Shown here: piece after piece, positions 26,504-35,614 of the stretch
Layout of the letters: each line of letters begins with the position of its first letter
Numbering within the stretch: position 1 is the first letter of the stretch
Assembly (NCBI RefSeq): GCF_900078545.1
Contig: NZ_FLLS01000002.1
Coordinates: 1,497,404 to 1,561,403, forward strand
DNA from: Olegusella massiliensis
GTDB taxonomy: Bacteria > Actinomycetota > Coriobacteriia > Coriobacteriales > Atopobiaceae
Reading direction: 5' to 3'
Length of the DNA: 64,000 bases
The notes under the pieces: model-generated
The model's input: only the letters and a program-made list of their open reading frames with translations
The model's database searches: none
Told to the model about the DNA's origin: nothing
Translations under genes and position numbers: made by a program

Positions 26504-27010
26504 ATGGACGCAACTGCTTTATTTAAGTTTAGTTCGGGTCTTTATGTCGTATCGGCTGCCACCAAAGATGATTATGGTGCCTGCATTATTAATACGGGCC
26601 TGCAGCTGACAGCGCAGCCTTTGCAGGTAGAGGTTGTAGTGAACAAAGAAAACCACACTGAGCACGTGATTGAAGAAGCAGGACACTTTGCCTTGGTGGC
26701 TCTGACCCAGACAGCTGATATGCCCTTTATTGGTCGTTTTGGCTTCCGTACCTCAAGCGATTTTGATAAGTATGAGGGAATTGAATGCCTCAAGACACTC
26801 GATGGCGATCCATATTGCCCTGAGCATGCTGCCTGTCTTGTTTGCTGCAGGGTTGTTCAGCAGCTTGATGTGGGAACGCATATGCTTTTTGTGGGAGAGC
26901 TTGTTGATGCACAAAACCTTAATGATGAGCCACCTTTGACGTACGCGTATTATCACAGCACGCTCAAGGGCAAGACTCCCAAGAAAGCCTCTTCCTATAT
27001 TGGTGATTAA
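26504..27010 (+). CDS. Flavin reductase-like FMN-binding protein
   Basis: A 168-residue split-barrel flavoprotein. The start FKFSSGLYVVSAATKDDYGACIIN and the later NKENHTEHVI, HFALVALTQTADM and FIGRFGFRTSSDFDKY segments follow the NADH:flavin oxidoreductase/HpaC-like domain often joined to rubredoxin in anaerobes; the rubredoxin part is absent here. The start at 26504 has GGGGAGG four bases before it. It likely reduces flavin or an electron-transfer partner in the cytoplasm. Partner unknown. Confidence 0.8.
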   Translation: MDATALFKFSSGLYVVSAATKDDYGACIINTGLQLTAQPLQVEVVVNKENHTEHVIEEAGHFALVALTQTADMPFIGRFGFRTSSDFDKYEGIECLKTLDGDPYCPEHAACLVCCRVVQQLDVGTHMLFVGELVDAQNLNDEPPLTYAYYHSTLKGKTPKKASSYIGD

Positions 27011-27164
27011 AGCTTACGAGAGGTATGAGAATTTAAGTCTTGCAAGCGGCAAGAGAACGTAAACCTCGCGGGAGGCACAAGAATTAAACCTCATAGCTCA
27101 CAAGCCCGAGCGAGGAAATATACACCTTGCGGCACACAAGAGCGGGCAAGAAAATTGTGATGGG

Positions 27165-29282
27165 CTAAGTGCGCTGAAGTAGCGGGCTCATCTTGTTTTG
27201 GGAGTAGATCTCAACAACATGAGTTGCGCGTGAGATAGCAGTGTAGAGGCGGCGACGCGCAATTGGAGTGTCGGGATATACGTCTATTTGGGTATCAGGA
27301 ATGATGACACGGTCAAATTCCAAACCTTTAGCAAGTTTGAGATCCATCACAATGACGCCTTTTGCCGGCAAAGCCTCATCACGACTGAGCAGCTTGACGT
27401 CACGGCCCAACTGACGTGCGAGCCAATGTGCACGCTGTCTATCTGCACAGATAATCGCTGTAAGTCCACCTTTTTGAGCGGCATTTTTGGCAGCAGCGCG
27501 CAACGTGTCTATATAGTCATCATTGCTACAGGCCTTAATAATGGGTTCGATTCCTGATTCCTGTACCGAGGTGAGCTGGGCCTGCTCCTTTTCGGAGAGA
27601 AGACTGGCAAAAAGTGCGGTAACTTCAGGAGAAGAACGATAACTTGTGAGGAGCCTGGCTTCCTTAATCGCAGTGGCGCCTCCAAAGATTTCACGGATTT
27701 CATTCCAGCTTGCAGAATGCTCGCGCGTTGCCTGATGAGGATCGCCCAGCAGCAAGAAATGAGCTCCACGGAAATAACGTGCAAGTACGCGCAGTTGGAC
27801 TGTGCTGTAGTCCTGTACCTCGTCAATCACGACATAGCGCGCATCTTCGGTACCATGTCCTGTAATCAGGAGTCGTAGCCATAGATGCTCTGCTCCACTG
27901 AGACTTTTTGTACCGAGAACGCGCGTGCCAATACGGTCGAGTCGCAACCATTCCAAGGCGTCGACAGCTGCGTGTGCTGCGGCAAATCGCGTGGCTATAA
28001 ATTCACGGGTAAGTGCAATAGTTTCCTCTTCGCTATCGGGGTCAATACGGTGACCAAAGATCTCAACTTGTTCGTCAATATCCAGTCCAATGAGTTCTTC
28101 TTGCCAACGTTCTTCGCGTGACATGCGACCAAACTTACGCTCGATAGCCTCATGCATTTTGTCAGTTGAAAGGGCAGTACGACGTGGACCAGCAGAAAAT
28201 TTTGCGAAGGAGTTCCAAGCAGAGGCTACTTGACTTGGTTTGAGGATGGACTCACCTGCAAGGGAGATGCCGCGGAAGTCTTGCGGTTCAAACTCCAGCG
28301 TTGCCAATGCTTGTTCAAGCGCATCCAGCTGGCTTGCATTGCCTTCAGCACCATCACCACGCTGGTCCAATCCAAGACGCGCAAGAAACTCCTGCCAGGT
28401 GTTTGTCTGGGGATTTGCCTCACCCAGCTGCGGTAAGACTGTATCGATATACCGTCCAAAAACTGGGCTCGGGGTAAAAAGCCACACGTGGCTGGCATCA
28501 AGATTGTCACGTTGGCGATACAACAAAAATGCGATGCGCTGCAACATGACCGACGTTTTGCCCGAGCCAGCAATACCTGATACCAGCAGTACCGGTACAT
28601 CTTTGTGACGAATGATAGTGTTTTGCTCACGCTGAATGGTGGCTGTAATAGCGCGGAGTTTTTCAGAATGCTGCCGCCGCAGTGCATTAAGTAACAATGC
28701 ATCCTCGATAGCGACATTGGTATCAAAATACGAGTGAAGCGCATCCCGCACGAGGTCAAATTGGCGGCGCAGCAACAGCTCAACCGTGCGCACACGGTCG
28801 CCAACCATATAAGACGTTTTGCCCATTTCTTGATTGTAGTAGGTCTCAGCAATAGGACTGCGCCAGTCAACAACCAAGGGATTTGCTTCTTTATCGGTGA
28901 CGCCCGTGGTACCGATATAGACATCGCGAGGTGGGCGACCAGGACGCATGCGCAGGGTGACTTTGGCGAAATAGGGCTGCTCAAGCAGCAGCAAAATGCG
29001 TGCCAACTTATCTACCGAGATATCGTGATAGTTGTTATAGGTATCGATAACGGAATTGAGTGTCTCGATGGCCGCAAGGGTCTCCATGGTTTCATCGGCA
29101 CTGCCAAAGTTTAAGCGGACCTCTTCAGAAAGGGTAATAAGGTCCTGCCGCGCGCCATGATGGTTGGTCTCGATTTCCTCGCTAAGTTCGTCACGCAGGG
29201 AGATGAGCTGGGCATATATCTCACTGAGATGGGCTTGTTCTGCAGCAAATTCAGCAGTGTTCTTGACCGTTGAAGCATCCAT
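27165..29282 (-). CDS. helD: HelD-like UvrD/Rep-family helicase (RNA polymerase-associated)
   Basis: A 705-residue SF1 ATPase. The N-terminal coiled-coil arm (AEQAHLSEIYAQLISLRDEL) and PYFAKVTLRMRPG region, the Walker A VSGIAGSGKTSVML, YVVIDEVQDYS (motif II), LLLGDPHQATREHS (motif III) and late YTAISRATHVVEIY (motif VI) place it in the HelD/helicase IV group. HelD proteins in Gram-positive bacteria release stalled RNA polymerase from DNA. The minus-strand EamA transporter gene ends 3 nt upstream of the start, so the two form an operon. All ATPase motifs are intact. Confidence 0.88.
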   Translation of the reverse strand: MDASTVKNTAEFAAEQAHLSEIYAQLISLRDELSEEIETNHHGARQDLITLSEEVRLNFGSADETMETLAAIETLNSVIDTYNNYHDISVDKLARILLLLEQPYFAKVTLRMRPGRPPRDVYIGTTGVTDKEANPLVVDWRSPIAETYYNQEMGKTSYMVGDRVRTVELLLRRQFDLVRDALHSYFDTNVAIEDALLLNALRRQHSEKLRAITATIQREQNTIIRHKDVPVLLVSGIAGSGKTSVMLQRIAFLLYRQRDNLDASHVWLFTPSPVFGRYIDTVLPQLGEANPQTNTWQEFLARLGLDQRGDGAEGNASQLDALEQALATLEFEPQDFRGISLAGESILKPSQVASAWNSFAKFSAGPRRTALSTDKMHEAIERKFGRMSREERWQEELIGLDIDEQVEIFGHRIDPDSEEETIALTREFIATRFAAAHAAVDALEWLRLDRIGTRVLGTKSLSGAEHLWLRLLITGHGTEDARYVVIDEVQDYSTVQLRVLARYFRGAHFLLLGDPHQATREHSASWNEIREIFGGATAIKEARLLTSYRSSPEVTALFASLLSEKEQAQLTSVQESGIEPIIKACSNDDYIDTLRAAAKNAAQKGGLTAIICADRQRAHWLARQLGRDVKLLSRDEALPAKGVIVMDLKLAKGLEFDRVIIPDTQIDVYPDTPIARRRLYTAISRATHVVEIYSQNKMSPLLQRT

Positions 29283-29285
29283 TTA

Positions 29286-30248
29286 CTACTCCGACAAGAT
29301 GGGGGCAGTGCTTGTTTGGGCACTTTCGCGCTGTTCTTTGCGCTCTATGTGACCACCAATCAGTTCACTGACCAAAATTGATACAAAAATTGAAGCAAAA
29401 CCTACAAGCATAAGTGCCGTTAGGGTCTCGTGATACATGAAAACCGAAAAGATAACGCCAAACACGCTCTCAAAAGACATGATAAGTGCTGCCTGAGAGG
29501 GATCAACATACTTTTGTCCGAAATTTTGCATCACGATAGCAAGGACGGTGCTCAACAAAATCAAGAAGGCAAGTTTGCCAAGCAAATCTGGCGTAAAGCT
29601 TGAGATGGTGGGCAGTGCGTCTTTTGTAACGATGCCTGCAAGTGCACATACCGCAGCAAATACTAATAATTGAATGACAATGAGGGTGGGTAGATCATGG
29701 GCGGGTGCCAGTATAGAAATCAGCACAATGTTGATAGCGAAAAGTACTGCACAGCCGAGAGTCAAAGTGTCTCCAAGACCCATCGTAAAGGCGCTTGCAA
29801 GTCCTGTGGCACTGCTTCCCACGGTGACAAAACAAACCCCCACAATGCATAAAAGCGCAGCTAGAACATTATGTGCCTGAGGACGCTTGTGCTTTATTGC
29901 CCAATACAAAAAAGGCACTATCACACAGTAAGTTGCCGTAAAAAAGGCATTTTTAGCGGGCGTTGTATAGGTCAGGCCTATATTTTGTACCAGATAAGCA
30001 GCGCCACCCGAGATGCCAATGAGCGCGCCTGCCACCACATGCGAGGAATCTAGATTGTCCCGGAGGCGCTTCCAAAAGATTGGTATACAAAAAAGCCCCG
30101 CCGCTGCAAAGCGGATGGCAAGGAGCCACGTTGCTGGAATCGCATCAAGGGCGCCTTTGAGCACAACAAAGGAACTACCCCAGATCAGTGTGGTGACAAG
30201 CAGAGCAAGTTTGTAGACCCATAGAGGGAAGGCAGTTGTTCTTTTCAT
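29286..30248 (-). CDS. EamA/DMT-family transporter
   Basis: A 320-residue integral membrane protein with ten hydrophobic segments in two EamA repeats. LVTTLIWGSSFVVLKGALD and ALIMSFESVFGVIFSVFMYHE are typical signatures of the drug/metabolite superfamily. The C-terminal tail is polar (IERKEQRESAQTS). The start at ATG 30248 gives a normal short N-terminus; ATG 30287 would add 13 odd residues. Neither has a strong ribosome site. Substrate unknown, possibly amino acids or metabolites. Operon partner of helD downstream. Confidence 0.88.
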   Translation of the reverse strand: MKRTTAFPLWVYKLALLVTTLIWGSSFVVLKGALDAIPATWLLAIRFAAAGLFCIPIFWKRLRDNLDSSHVVAGALIGISGGAAYLVQNIGLTYTTPAKNAFFTATYCVIVPFLYWAIKHKRPQAHNVLAALLCIVGVCFVTVGSSATGLASAFTMGLGDTLTLGCAVLFAINIVLISILAPAHDLPTLIVIQLLVFAAVCALAGIVTKDALPTISSFTPDLLGKLAFLILLSTVLAIVMQNFGQKYVDPSQAALIMSFESVFGVIFSVFMYHETLTALMLVGFASIFVSILVSELIGGHIERKEQRESAQTSTAPILSE

Positions 30249-30383
30249 GGGGCAAGTATAGCGGCAAATACAATTTTGCGTGAGCATTGTTGCGCTGTGT
30301 TACGGCTAACCCAGTCACGCTGTGCTGCGCGCTACAATATATAGGTTGCAAGTACTTGGCTACCAGCATCTCAAGGGAGACTT

Positions 30384-31589
30384 ATGGCTGACAAAATCCA
30401 GATGAAAACACCGCTTGTCGAGATGGACGGCGATGAAATGACCCGCATCATCTGGCAGATGATCAAAGACGAGCTGATTTTCCCGTTTATTGATTTTAAA
30501 AGTGAGTATTACGACCTTGGTCTGGAAAATCGCGATAAAACTGGCGATCAAGTAACTATTGATTCAGCTGAAGCTACCAAGCGTTTGGGTGTTGCCGTTA
30601 AGTGTGCAACCATTACTCCCAATGCGCAACGCGTGGAAGAGTATAAGCTGCATCAAATGTGGAAGAGCCCCAATGGCACTATTCGTGCCATGCTTGATGG
30701 TACGGTTTTTCGTTCGCCCATCATTGTGCGCGGTATCGATCCGGTGGTGCGCAGCTGGAAAAAGCCTATTACCATTGCTCGTCACGCGTACGGCGATGTG
30801 TACAAAAACGCCGAAATGCGCGTGCCAGGCGCTGGCAAAGCGGAACTTGTTTTTACGGCACCAGATGGCAGCGAAACCCGTGAGCTTATTCAAGAGTTCA
30901 CTGCTCCTGGCATCATTCAGGGTATACACAATCTGGATGCTTCCATTGAAAGTTTTGCGCGTAGCTGCTTTGAATTTGCACTTTCTACCAGGCAGGATTT
31001 ATGGTTTGCTACCAAAGACACCATTAGCAAAACCTACGATCATCGTTTTAAAGATATCTTTGCTGAGATTTTTGATGCAGAGTATCGCGAGCGCTTCAAG
31101 GCGGCAGGTATTGAGTATTTTTATACCCTTATTGATGATGCCGTAGCGCGCGTGATGAAGTCCGAAGATGGTTTTATTTGGGCTTGCAAGAACTACGATG
31201 GCGATGTGATGAGCGATATGCTCTCGAGCGCCTTTGGTAGTCTTGCGATGATGACCTCGGTACTTGTCTCGCCCCATGGCTACTACGAGTATGAAGCTGC
31301 ACATGGCACTGTGCAGCGCCACTACTACAAGCATCTCAAGGGTGAGCCTACAAGCACCAACTCTGTGGCAACAATTTTTGCTTGGTCAGGCGCCTTGCGC
31401 AAGCGTGGTGAGCTTGATGGCTTGCCCGCACTGATGGCTTTTGCTGACAAGCTTGAACAGGCAACCATTGATACGATTGAGTCAGGCCAGATGACGGGAG
31501 ACCTTGTGCGTATCACAAGTATTGCCAATCCCACAACGCTGGATACACAGGGTTTTATTGCTGCTATTGCAAAGAGACTCAAGGCGTAG
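30384..31589 (+). CDS. icd: NADP-dependent isocitrate dehydrogenase
   Basis: A 401-residue enzyme converting isocitrate to 2-oxoglutarate with NADPH formation. It is of the homodimeric eukaryote-like class: [19 protein letters not shown] at the start, [20 protein letters not shown] with the substrate loop, [30 protein letters not shown], and HGTVQRHYY near the NADP site. Length is normal. AAGGGAG precedes the ATG. It supplies 2-oxoglutarate, the substrate of glutamate dehydrogenase encoded at 54984. The gene that follows begins 13 nt later on the same strand. Confidence 0.95.
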   Translation: MADKIQMKTPLVEMDGDEMTRIIWQMIKDELIFPFIDFKSEYYDLGLENRDKTGDQVTIDSAEATKRLGVAVKCATITPNAQRVEEYKLHQMWKSPNGTIRAMLDGTVFRSPIIVRGIDPVVRSWKKPITIARHAYGDVYKNAEMRVPGAGKAELVFTAPDGSETRELIQEFTAPGIIQGIHNLDASIESFARSCFEFALSTRQDLWFATKDTISKTYDHRFKDIFAEIFDAEYRERFKAAGIEYFYTLIDDAVARVMKSEDGFIWACKNYDGDVMSDMLSSAFGSLAMMTSVLVSPHGYYEYEAAHGTVQRHYYKHLKGEPTSTNSVATIFAWSGALRKRGELDGLPALMAFADKLEQATIDTIESGQMTGDLVRITSIANPTTLDTQGFIAAIAKRLKA

Positions 31590-31601
31590 TGGAGCGCTTG
31601 A

Positions 31602-33113
31602 ATGACAGATCCTGTGGGTACAAACCCAATGCGCGAGTCACCAGAACCACAAGGAGGCACGGCTGTGTTTGCAAATCCTGACCGTATCCTTGCGCTTGTT
31701 CTTGGAGCTTTCTTTGCCGTGGTAGCTGTGCTCATGGTATTTCATTGGCATTGGAGATTTCCTGATTGGCAGGATTTGCCCAGTGCTCGTCTCAATCTAT
31801 TTTTGAACGGTGGGCCGGTGAGGGTATCTTTAGAAGCAGGTACCGATGCCGATGCAAAAGAGACAACACAAATTCCCATCTTTCAGGAACTGTACGAACG
31901 TGAGTTATTAAATAAATTTGCTCCATCACGAAAGCTTGTACTGGATGAATTATCGTTGATGCCGGGTTTAGCACACACGAGAAGTTTTGATGCCTGGGAT
32001 GGCTCGCCAGCAATGAGCAGGCATATGGTGCCCCAAGGTGTTGCGGTATCTGACAAGTGGATTTTTGTCTCGGCATATGACGGTGCCTATCAAACAAATT
32101 CTGTGCTCTACATGATTGATAAGGCAACGGGCAAACTTGCCAAGACTATCGTGCTGGAGGGTCAACCTCATGTGGGTGGTTTAGCGTATGACAATACCGT
32201 TGACCGTCTTTGGATAGCAACACATAAGGGCAAAGCTGCTCAACTTGCCTCGGTGAGTCTAAAACAGCTTGAAGCGTATAAAGCTGAGGATAATAAACTG
32301 CTTGAATATGATACTCAAATAAGTATTGCGAGTCCTAAGCGCGCATCTTTTGTTGAGTATTTTGAAGGTAGTTTGTATGTGGGATATTTTGATGTTGCAG
32401 GTCCGGGTATCCTGTGTCGCTATCGTTTGACGTGGGGAGGAGAGTTGCTTGGCGAGGTGGCAAGCTCTCCTACTGAGACTTGGGAAATCCCCACGCGTGC
32501 TCAGGGAGTAGCACTCACAAAAGACTATGTGTTTGTCTCACAGTCCTATGGTGTTGAATCATCAAGACTGTATGTATATGAGCGCCAGAAGACTCGTACC
32601 CCGCATGCAGATCCTTTTGTAAGTGAAGTCCAGGCTGAGGCAAAAGATGTGACTGAGCTTGCTCGTCTGCGCGCAAAGGCAGCTGATAAAAGTACAGATA
32701 TACTCCTCAATTTTGCCAAAAGGCAGCAAAATCGCCCCGATGCGACTTCTTCAGCAGACCCTCTCAGTACTCAGATAGGTTCCGCTGATGGAGGTTCCGC
32801 GGGTGCTACTAAGCCATCGGCACACAGCCTCAATGCAAAGTTTGTAAATAGCGCTGCCGAATCCATAAAAAGCATTGCACGCCAAGTCCGCAAAGCGAGT
32901 AACAAGGCAGCTCAATACCATTCAAATTATATTGCCTGCCTGCGCTTGCCACCGATGATGGAAGATATTTCCGTTAAGGATGGGTTGCTTTACGCTGTTT
33001 ACGAATCTGGTGCGGCAATTTATCGAGAAAAATATGGTGTGGGAGTCGATCGTGTCGTTGCCTACCCCTTAGAAGTTATCCTTGAGCAAGCGGGGGTGAC
33101 AAATGATGAGTGA
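31602..33113 (+). CDS. Membrane-anchored beta-propeller-like protein
   Basis: A 503-residue hypothetical protein. There is one membrane helix near the N-terminus (about 27-46, LALVLGAFFAVVAVLMVFHW), then a large outside part. Repeated short strands such as GVAVSDKWIFVSAYDG, HVGGLAYDNTVDRLWIATH and GVALTKDYVFVSQSYG are typical of YncE/quinoprotein-like propellers. A Ser/Ala-rich insert (about 365-430) interrupts the last blades. GGAG lies seven bases before the ATG. It overlaps the next gene by 11 nt, and the run continues into the barnase/barstar pair, which suggests a shared process at the cell surface. Family and function are not recognised. Confidence 0.72.
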   Translation: MTDPVGTNPMRESPEPQGGTAVFANPDRILALVLGAFFAVVAVLMVFHWHWRFPDWQDLPSARLNLFLNGGPVRVSLEAGTDADAKETTQIPIFQELYERELLNKFAPSRKLVLDELSLMPGLAHTRSFDAWDGSPAMSRHMVPQGVAVSDKWIFVSAYDGAYQTNSVLYMIDKATGKLAKTIVLEGQPHVGGLAYDNTVDRLWIATHKGKAAQLASVSLKQLEAYKAEDNKLLEYDTQISIASPKRASFVEYFEGSLYVGYFDVAGPGILCRYRLTWGGELLGEVASSPTETWEIPTRAQGVALTKDYVFVSQSYGVESSRLYVYERQKTRTPHADPFVSEVQAEAKDVTELARLRAKAADKSTDILLNFAKRQQNRPDATSSADPLSTQIGSADGGSAGATKPSAHSLNAKFVNSAAESIKSIARQVRKASNKAAQYHSNYIACLRLPPMMEDISVKDGLLYAVYESGAAIYREKYGVGVDRVVAYPLEVILEQAGVTNDE

Positions 33114-33909
33114 CTCCTCGCAAGATAGCAAAGTTCGCTTATCTCGTACTACACGTTTCCCGCTTACTAGACTTGTGCTTTGTTTTGGTGGCTGGATTTT
33201 CCTTTTTTTGTTGCTAGGAACCAATAATCCCGTCTCTCAAATCCTCAATTTGTCCCCTTGGGGTTTTGTGCTGGAGGCCAAGCCCTTAGATTATCTTGTA
33301 TGTATTGGTGGACCACTTCTTGCTTTTGTCTTGGCAGTGGCGTTGTTGGTAGTGGGAGTTGGTCCCATTCGTGCAAAGCAGGCCCTTTTTTGTGATCCTC
33401 TCCTTGATCATCTATTTAAAAAACCACAGCTTGAGACCCCACAAACTTTGATTGCCTTTATCCTGCTTTTTGTGTTGCTGCGCATGGCAGGTGAGTTGCT
33501 TGCCATCTTTTTGCCTCCCGCTCTGATACCGGAGACACCTTTAGTGCTTGCAGATTTTCAGTTTGATACTCCTGTGTTAGGTATTGCGGTGGGTTTGCAA
33601 CAACTCTTTTTCATGGCACTTCATCTGCTTATTGTGCTTGCGCCCTTATCGCTTGCCGAGCAGTCTCGTTTGCTAGACAAAGCGGGTTCGTGGCGGTGGC
33701 TTTGTGTGGGGCTTTGGCTCCTTATTGCAGGTAGCTTGGTAGAGTTTACGCCGCTTACGGGTACGTTTGTGTACTGCGCATTGGCATATGGACCGTCTCG
33801 GGTGCTTTGTGGCTGGTATTTTTTGAGGACAGGAGATTTTGCCCGGACAGTGTTTTTTGCTTGGGTTATTGAGGAGGTTCTGGGCTTTGCATTTTACGTT
33901 TTGTTCTAA
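33103..33909 (+). CDS. Multi-pass membrane protein of unknown function
   Basis: A 268-residue protein with six to seven hydrophobic segments (for example LVLCFGGWIFLFLLLG, LLAFVLAVALLVVGVG, LIAFILLFVLLRMAGELLAIFL, WLCVGLWLLIAGSLVEF). The start overlaps the propeller gene by 11 nt; a second ATG follows directly at 33106. A C-terminal FFAWVIEEVLGFAFY recalls the EExxR-like helix of CPBP intramembrane proteases, but the pattern is incomplete and I do not claim that. The barnase gene starts inside its last codons. Confidence 0.7.
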   Translation: MMSDSSQDSKVRLSRTTRFPLTRLVLCFGGWIFLFLLLGTNNPVSQILNLSPWGFVLEAKPLDYLVCIGGPLLAFVLAVALLVVGVGPIRAKQALFCDPLLDHLFKKPQLETPQTLIAFILLFVLLRMAGELLAIFLPPALIPETPLVLADFQFDTPVLGIAVGLQQLFFMALHLLIVLAPLSLAEQSRLLDKAGSWRWLCVGLWLLIAGSLVEFTPLTGTFVYCALAYGPSRVLCGWYFLRTGDFARTVFFAWVIEEVLGFAFYVLF

Positions 33910-34459
33910 CGGGAAACGTGTATTTTGTAACGTAAAAATAGCAAGTGTCGTTATCAGTTTGCTGCTGTCGTTTGTGCTGCTTGCTGGTTGTAAGGCAACC
34001 TCACCTGTGCAGGCGTATAACAATGCCCAGGGCGGCGTTGCAGGAGATAGCCAAAGTGAAGTGAGCATCGCTAAAGGTGAAAACTATTACGACCTTGAAA
34101 GTGTTGTGCTCTATCTGGAAAGCTACAATGAGCTGCCACCCAACTATGTCACTAAAAAAGAAGCACGTAAACAAGGATGGTATGGAGGCAACCCCAGCAA
34201 TGTGATACCAGGCGCTGCAATTGGAGGCGATTATTTTGGCAACTATGAGGGTGCCTTGCCCAAGCTGCCAAAAACGGAGCATTATCGCGAATGCGATATT
34301 GATACGTATGGAAGTACGTCTCGTGGCGAGCGTCGCCTAATCTATGTGGATGATGGTGATAGTAGTAATGGAGCAGGTCCATACTATTACACCGAAGACC
34401 ACTACGACAGCTTTGCTGAAGTGCAGATTCAAAATGGCAAGGTGATTATAAATGACTGA
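33887..34459 (+). CDS. Lipoprotein barnase-family ribonuclease
   Basis: A 190-residue secreted RNase. The TTG start at 33887 has AGGAGG nine bases upstream. The N-terminus is a lipoprotein signal (VVISLLLSFVLLAGC), so the mature protein should be lipidated at Cys and face outward. The mature part aligns by eye with barnase: LPPNYVTKKEARKQGW (Lys90, barnase Lys27), IPGAAIGGDYFGNYEG, YRECDID (Glu135, the catalytic Glu73), SRGERRLIY (Arg146 and Arg150, barnase Arg83 and Arg87) and EDHYDSF (His172, catalytic His102). All catalytic residues are present. It overlaps barstar by 8 nt. Inference: a surface or released toxin, or an RNA-scavenging enzyme. Confidence 0.88.
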   Translation: MHFTFCSNGKRVFCNVKIASVVISLLLSFVLLAGCKATSPVQAYNNAQGGVAGDSQSEVSIAKGENYYDLESVVLYLESYNELPPNYVTKKEARKQGWYGGNPSNVIPGAAIGGDYFGNYEGALPKLPKTEHYRECDIDTYGSTSRGERRLIYVDDGDSSNGAGPYYYTEDHYDSFAEVQIQNGKVIIND

Positions 34460-34745
34460 CGTCGTAGAGCGACCACGCTATATTCTTAGTGCAAAAAAGA
34501 TGAGCGACAGAAACAAAGCGCTCGATTATATGTACGAAACCCTGCCGTTGCCAAGTGATGGCGGCCGCAATCTTGATGCGATTGCTGATTTGATGGGGGA
34601 ACTTCCGAGTTGCGTCATCGAACTAAGACATGTTGAGCTGCTTGATGGAAATGGCCCTCTAGCTGAGTGGGGTCTGCAGCTTCGTCGCATGCTTTTTGAT
34701 ACCGCCCTGCAACGTGATGACCTTGACCTTGTCATTGTCCGCTAA
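34452..34745 (+). CDS. Barstar-family ribonuclease inhibitor
   Basis: A 97-residue cytoplasmic immunity protein. LPSDGGRNLDAIADLMGEL matches the barstar binding helix, with the two aspartates corresponding to barstar Asp35 and Asp39 that fill the barnase active site. There is no signal peptide, so it would protect against ribonuclease before export or after re-entry. The ATG lies inside the last codons of the barnase gene (8-nt overlap) with AAGGTG seven bases upstream, consistent with coupled translation. Barstar lacks its usual Trp38, replaced by Ala in AIAD. Confidence 0.88.
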   Translation: MTDVVERPRYILSAKKMSDRNKALDYMYETLPLPSDGGRNLDAIADLMGELPSCVIELRHVELLDGNGPLAEWGLQLRRMLFDTALQRDDLDLVIVR

Positions 34746-34815
34746 TCTACAAGCTATCGCGGGGCAGAAAGTGACAAAGGTAAGTGGTTTAAAAGGCACG
34801 TGGGTCATTATGAGC

Positions 34816-35502
34816 CTAGATTGCCTTGTGATGGTTGTCGCGATGCATGAGAAGCCAGCCAATTCCCAGCAAAACACAGCTGATTGCAATGGTGTGTAGT
34901 CCTAGGTGTACAAGCAGAGCATTACCTAAAACAGCACCGATAACAAAGGTGACAACCACACCGTAATAAAGTCCTGCTGTCTGTAAATGAGAGATTTTCT
35001 TTCCATCAAAATACTCGACGAGTTCCTGTGTACCACTGCGTAGGTTGCCGATACACATGGTGGTGGCAAACGCATGCCCATGCAGCTTGCGAAAAGCTTG
35101 TACTTGCATGCCACAAGCGAGGGAAGTCAGACTGTTGGCAATAAGGTTATAGTCGGGTCCTAAGCAAGCAACTATAGCAAGCAAAACGATTTCTCCCAGC
35201 ACGACATGCTGGCGCCAATGGATGCCTGGCTCCTTTGGACTGTCATGTTTGTGACGGTGGCGAATGAGCTCGGAGGCGATACAGCCCAGCGCAAATGCGA
35301 TGATGGGGGAGAGGTAGCGGCCAATGACATCCCAGTTGCCGGTGGAAAGATTGACACCCAAAAGAAGCAGATTGCCTGTTTGAGCATTTGCAAATACCTT
35401 GCCACGTGCGAGATAGGAATAGGCATCCATCAAGCCACCAGATAGTGCCAATACCAGCGCAAGCTCAAGTGATTCGGATGTTTGAATGGCCTTGGATCGC
35501 AC
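34816..35502 (-). CDS. DUF1275/YoaK-family membrane protein
   Basis: A 228-residue protein with six hydrophobic segments. ALSGGLMDAYSYLARGKVFANAQTGN and the later RSGTQELVEYF segment are typical of the YoaK (DUF1275) family, whose transport or other role is unknown. Length is normal. It is convergent with barstar and stands alone. No regulatory site is evident. Confidence 0.85.
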   Translation of the reverse strand: MRSKAIQTSESLELALVLALSGGLMDAYSYLARGKVFANAQTGNLLLLGVNLSTGNWDVIGRYLSPIIAFALGCIASELIRHRHKHDSPKEPGIHWRQHVVLGEIVLLAIVACLGPDYNLIANSLTSLACGMQVQAFRKLHGHAFATTMCIGNLRSGTQELVEYFDGKKISHLQTAGLYYGVVVTFVIGAVLGNALLVHLGLHTIAISCVLLGIGWLLMHRDNHHKAI

Positions 35503-35614
35503 AGATAAACCTTTCGCAGAACAAGCTTGCTCTCAACAATGGCACAATCTGTGCTGAGCACAAGACTCAAGCCAAAGTTTTGACAAGAATCAAACCTTAC
35601 AGGTTTTCGCAAGC

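Noticed and set aside
33103-33909. CPBP-type intramembrane protease
   Set aside because: Only a loose EE-containing helix is visible; the conserved Arg and histidine motifs are not.
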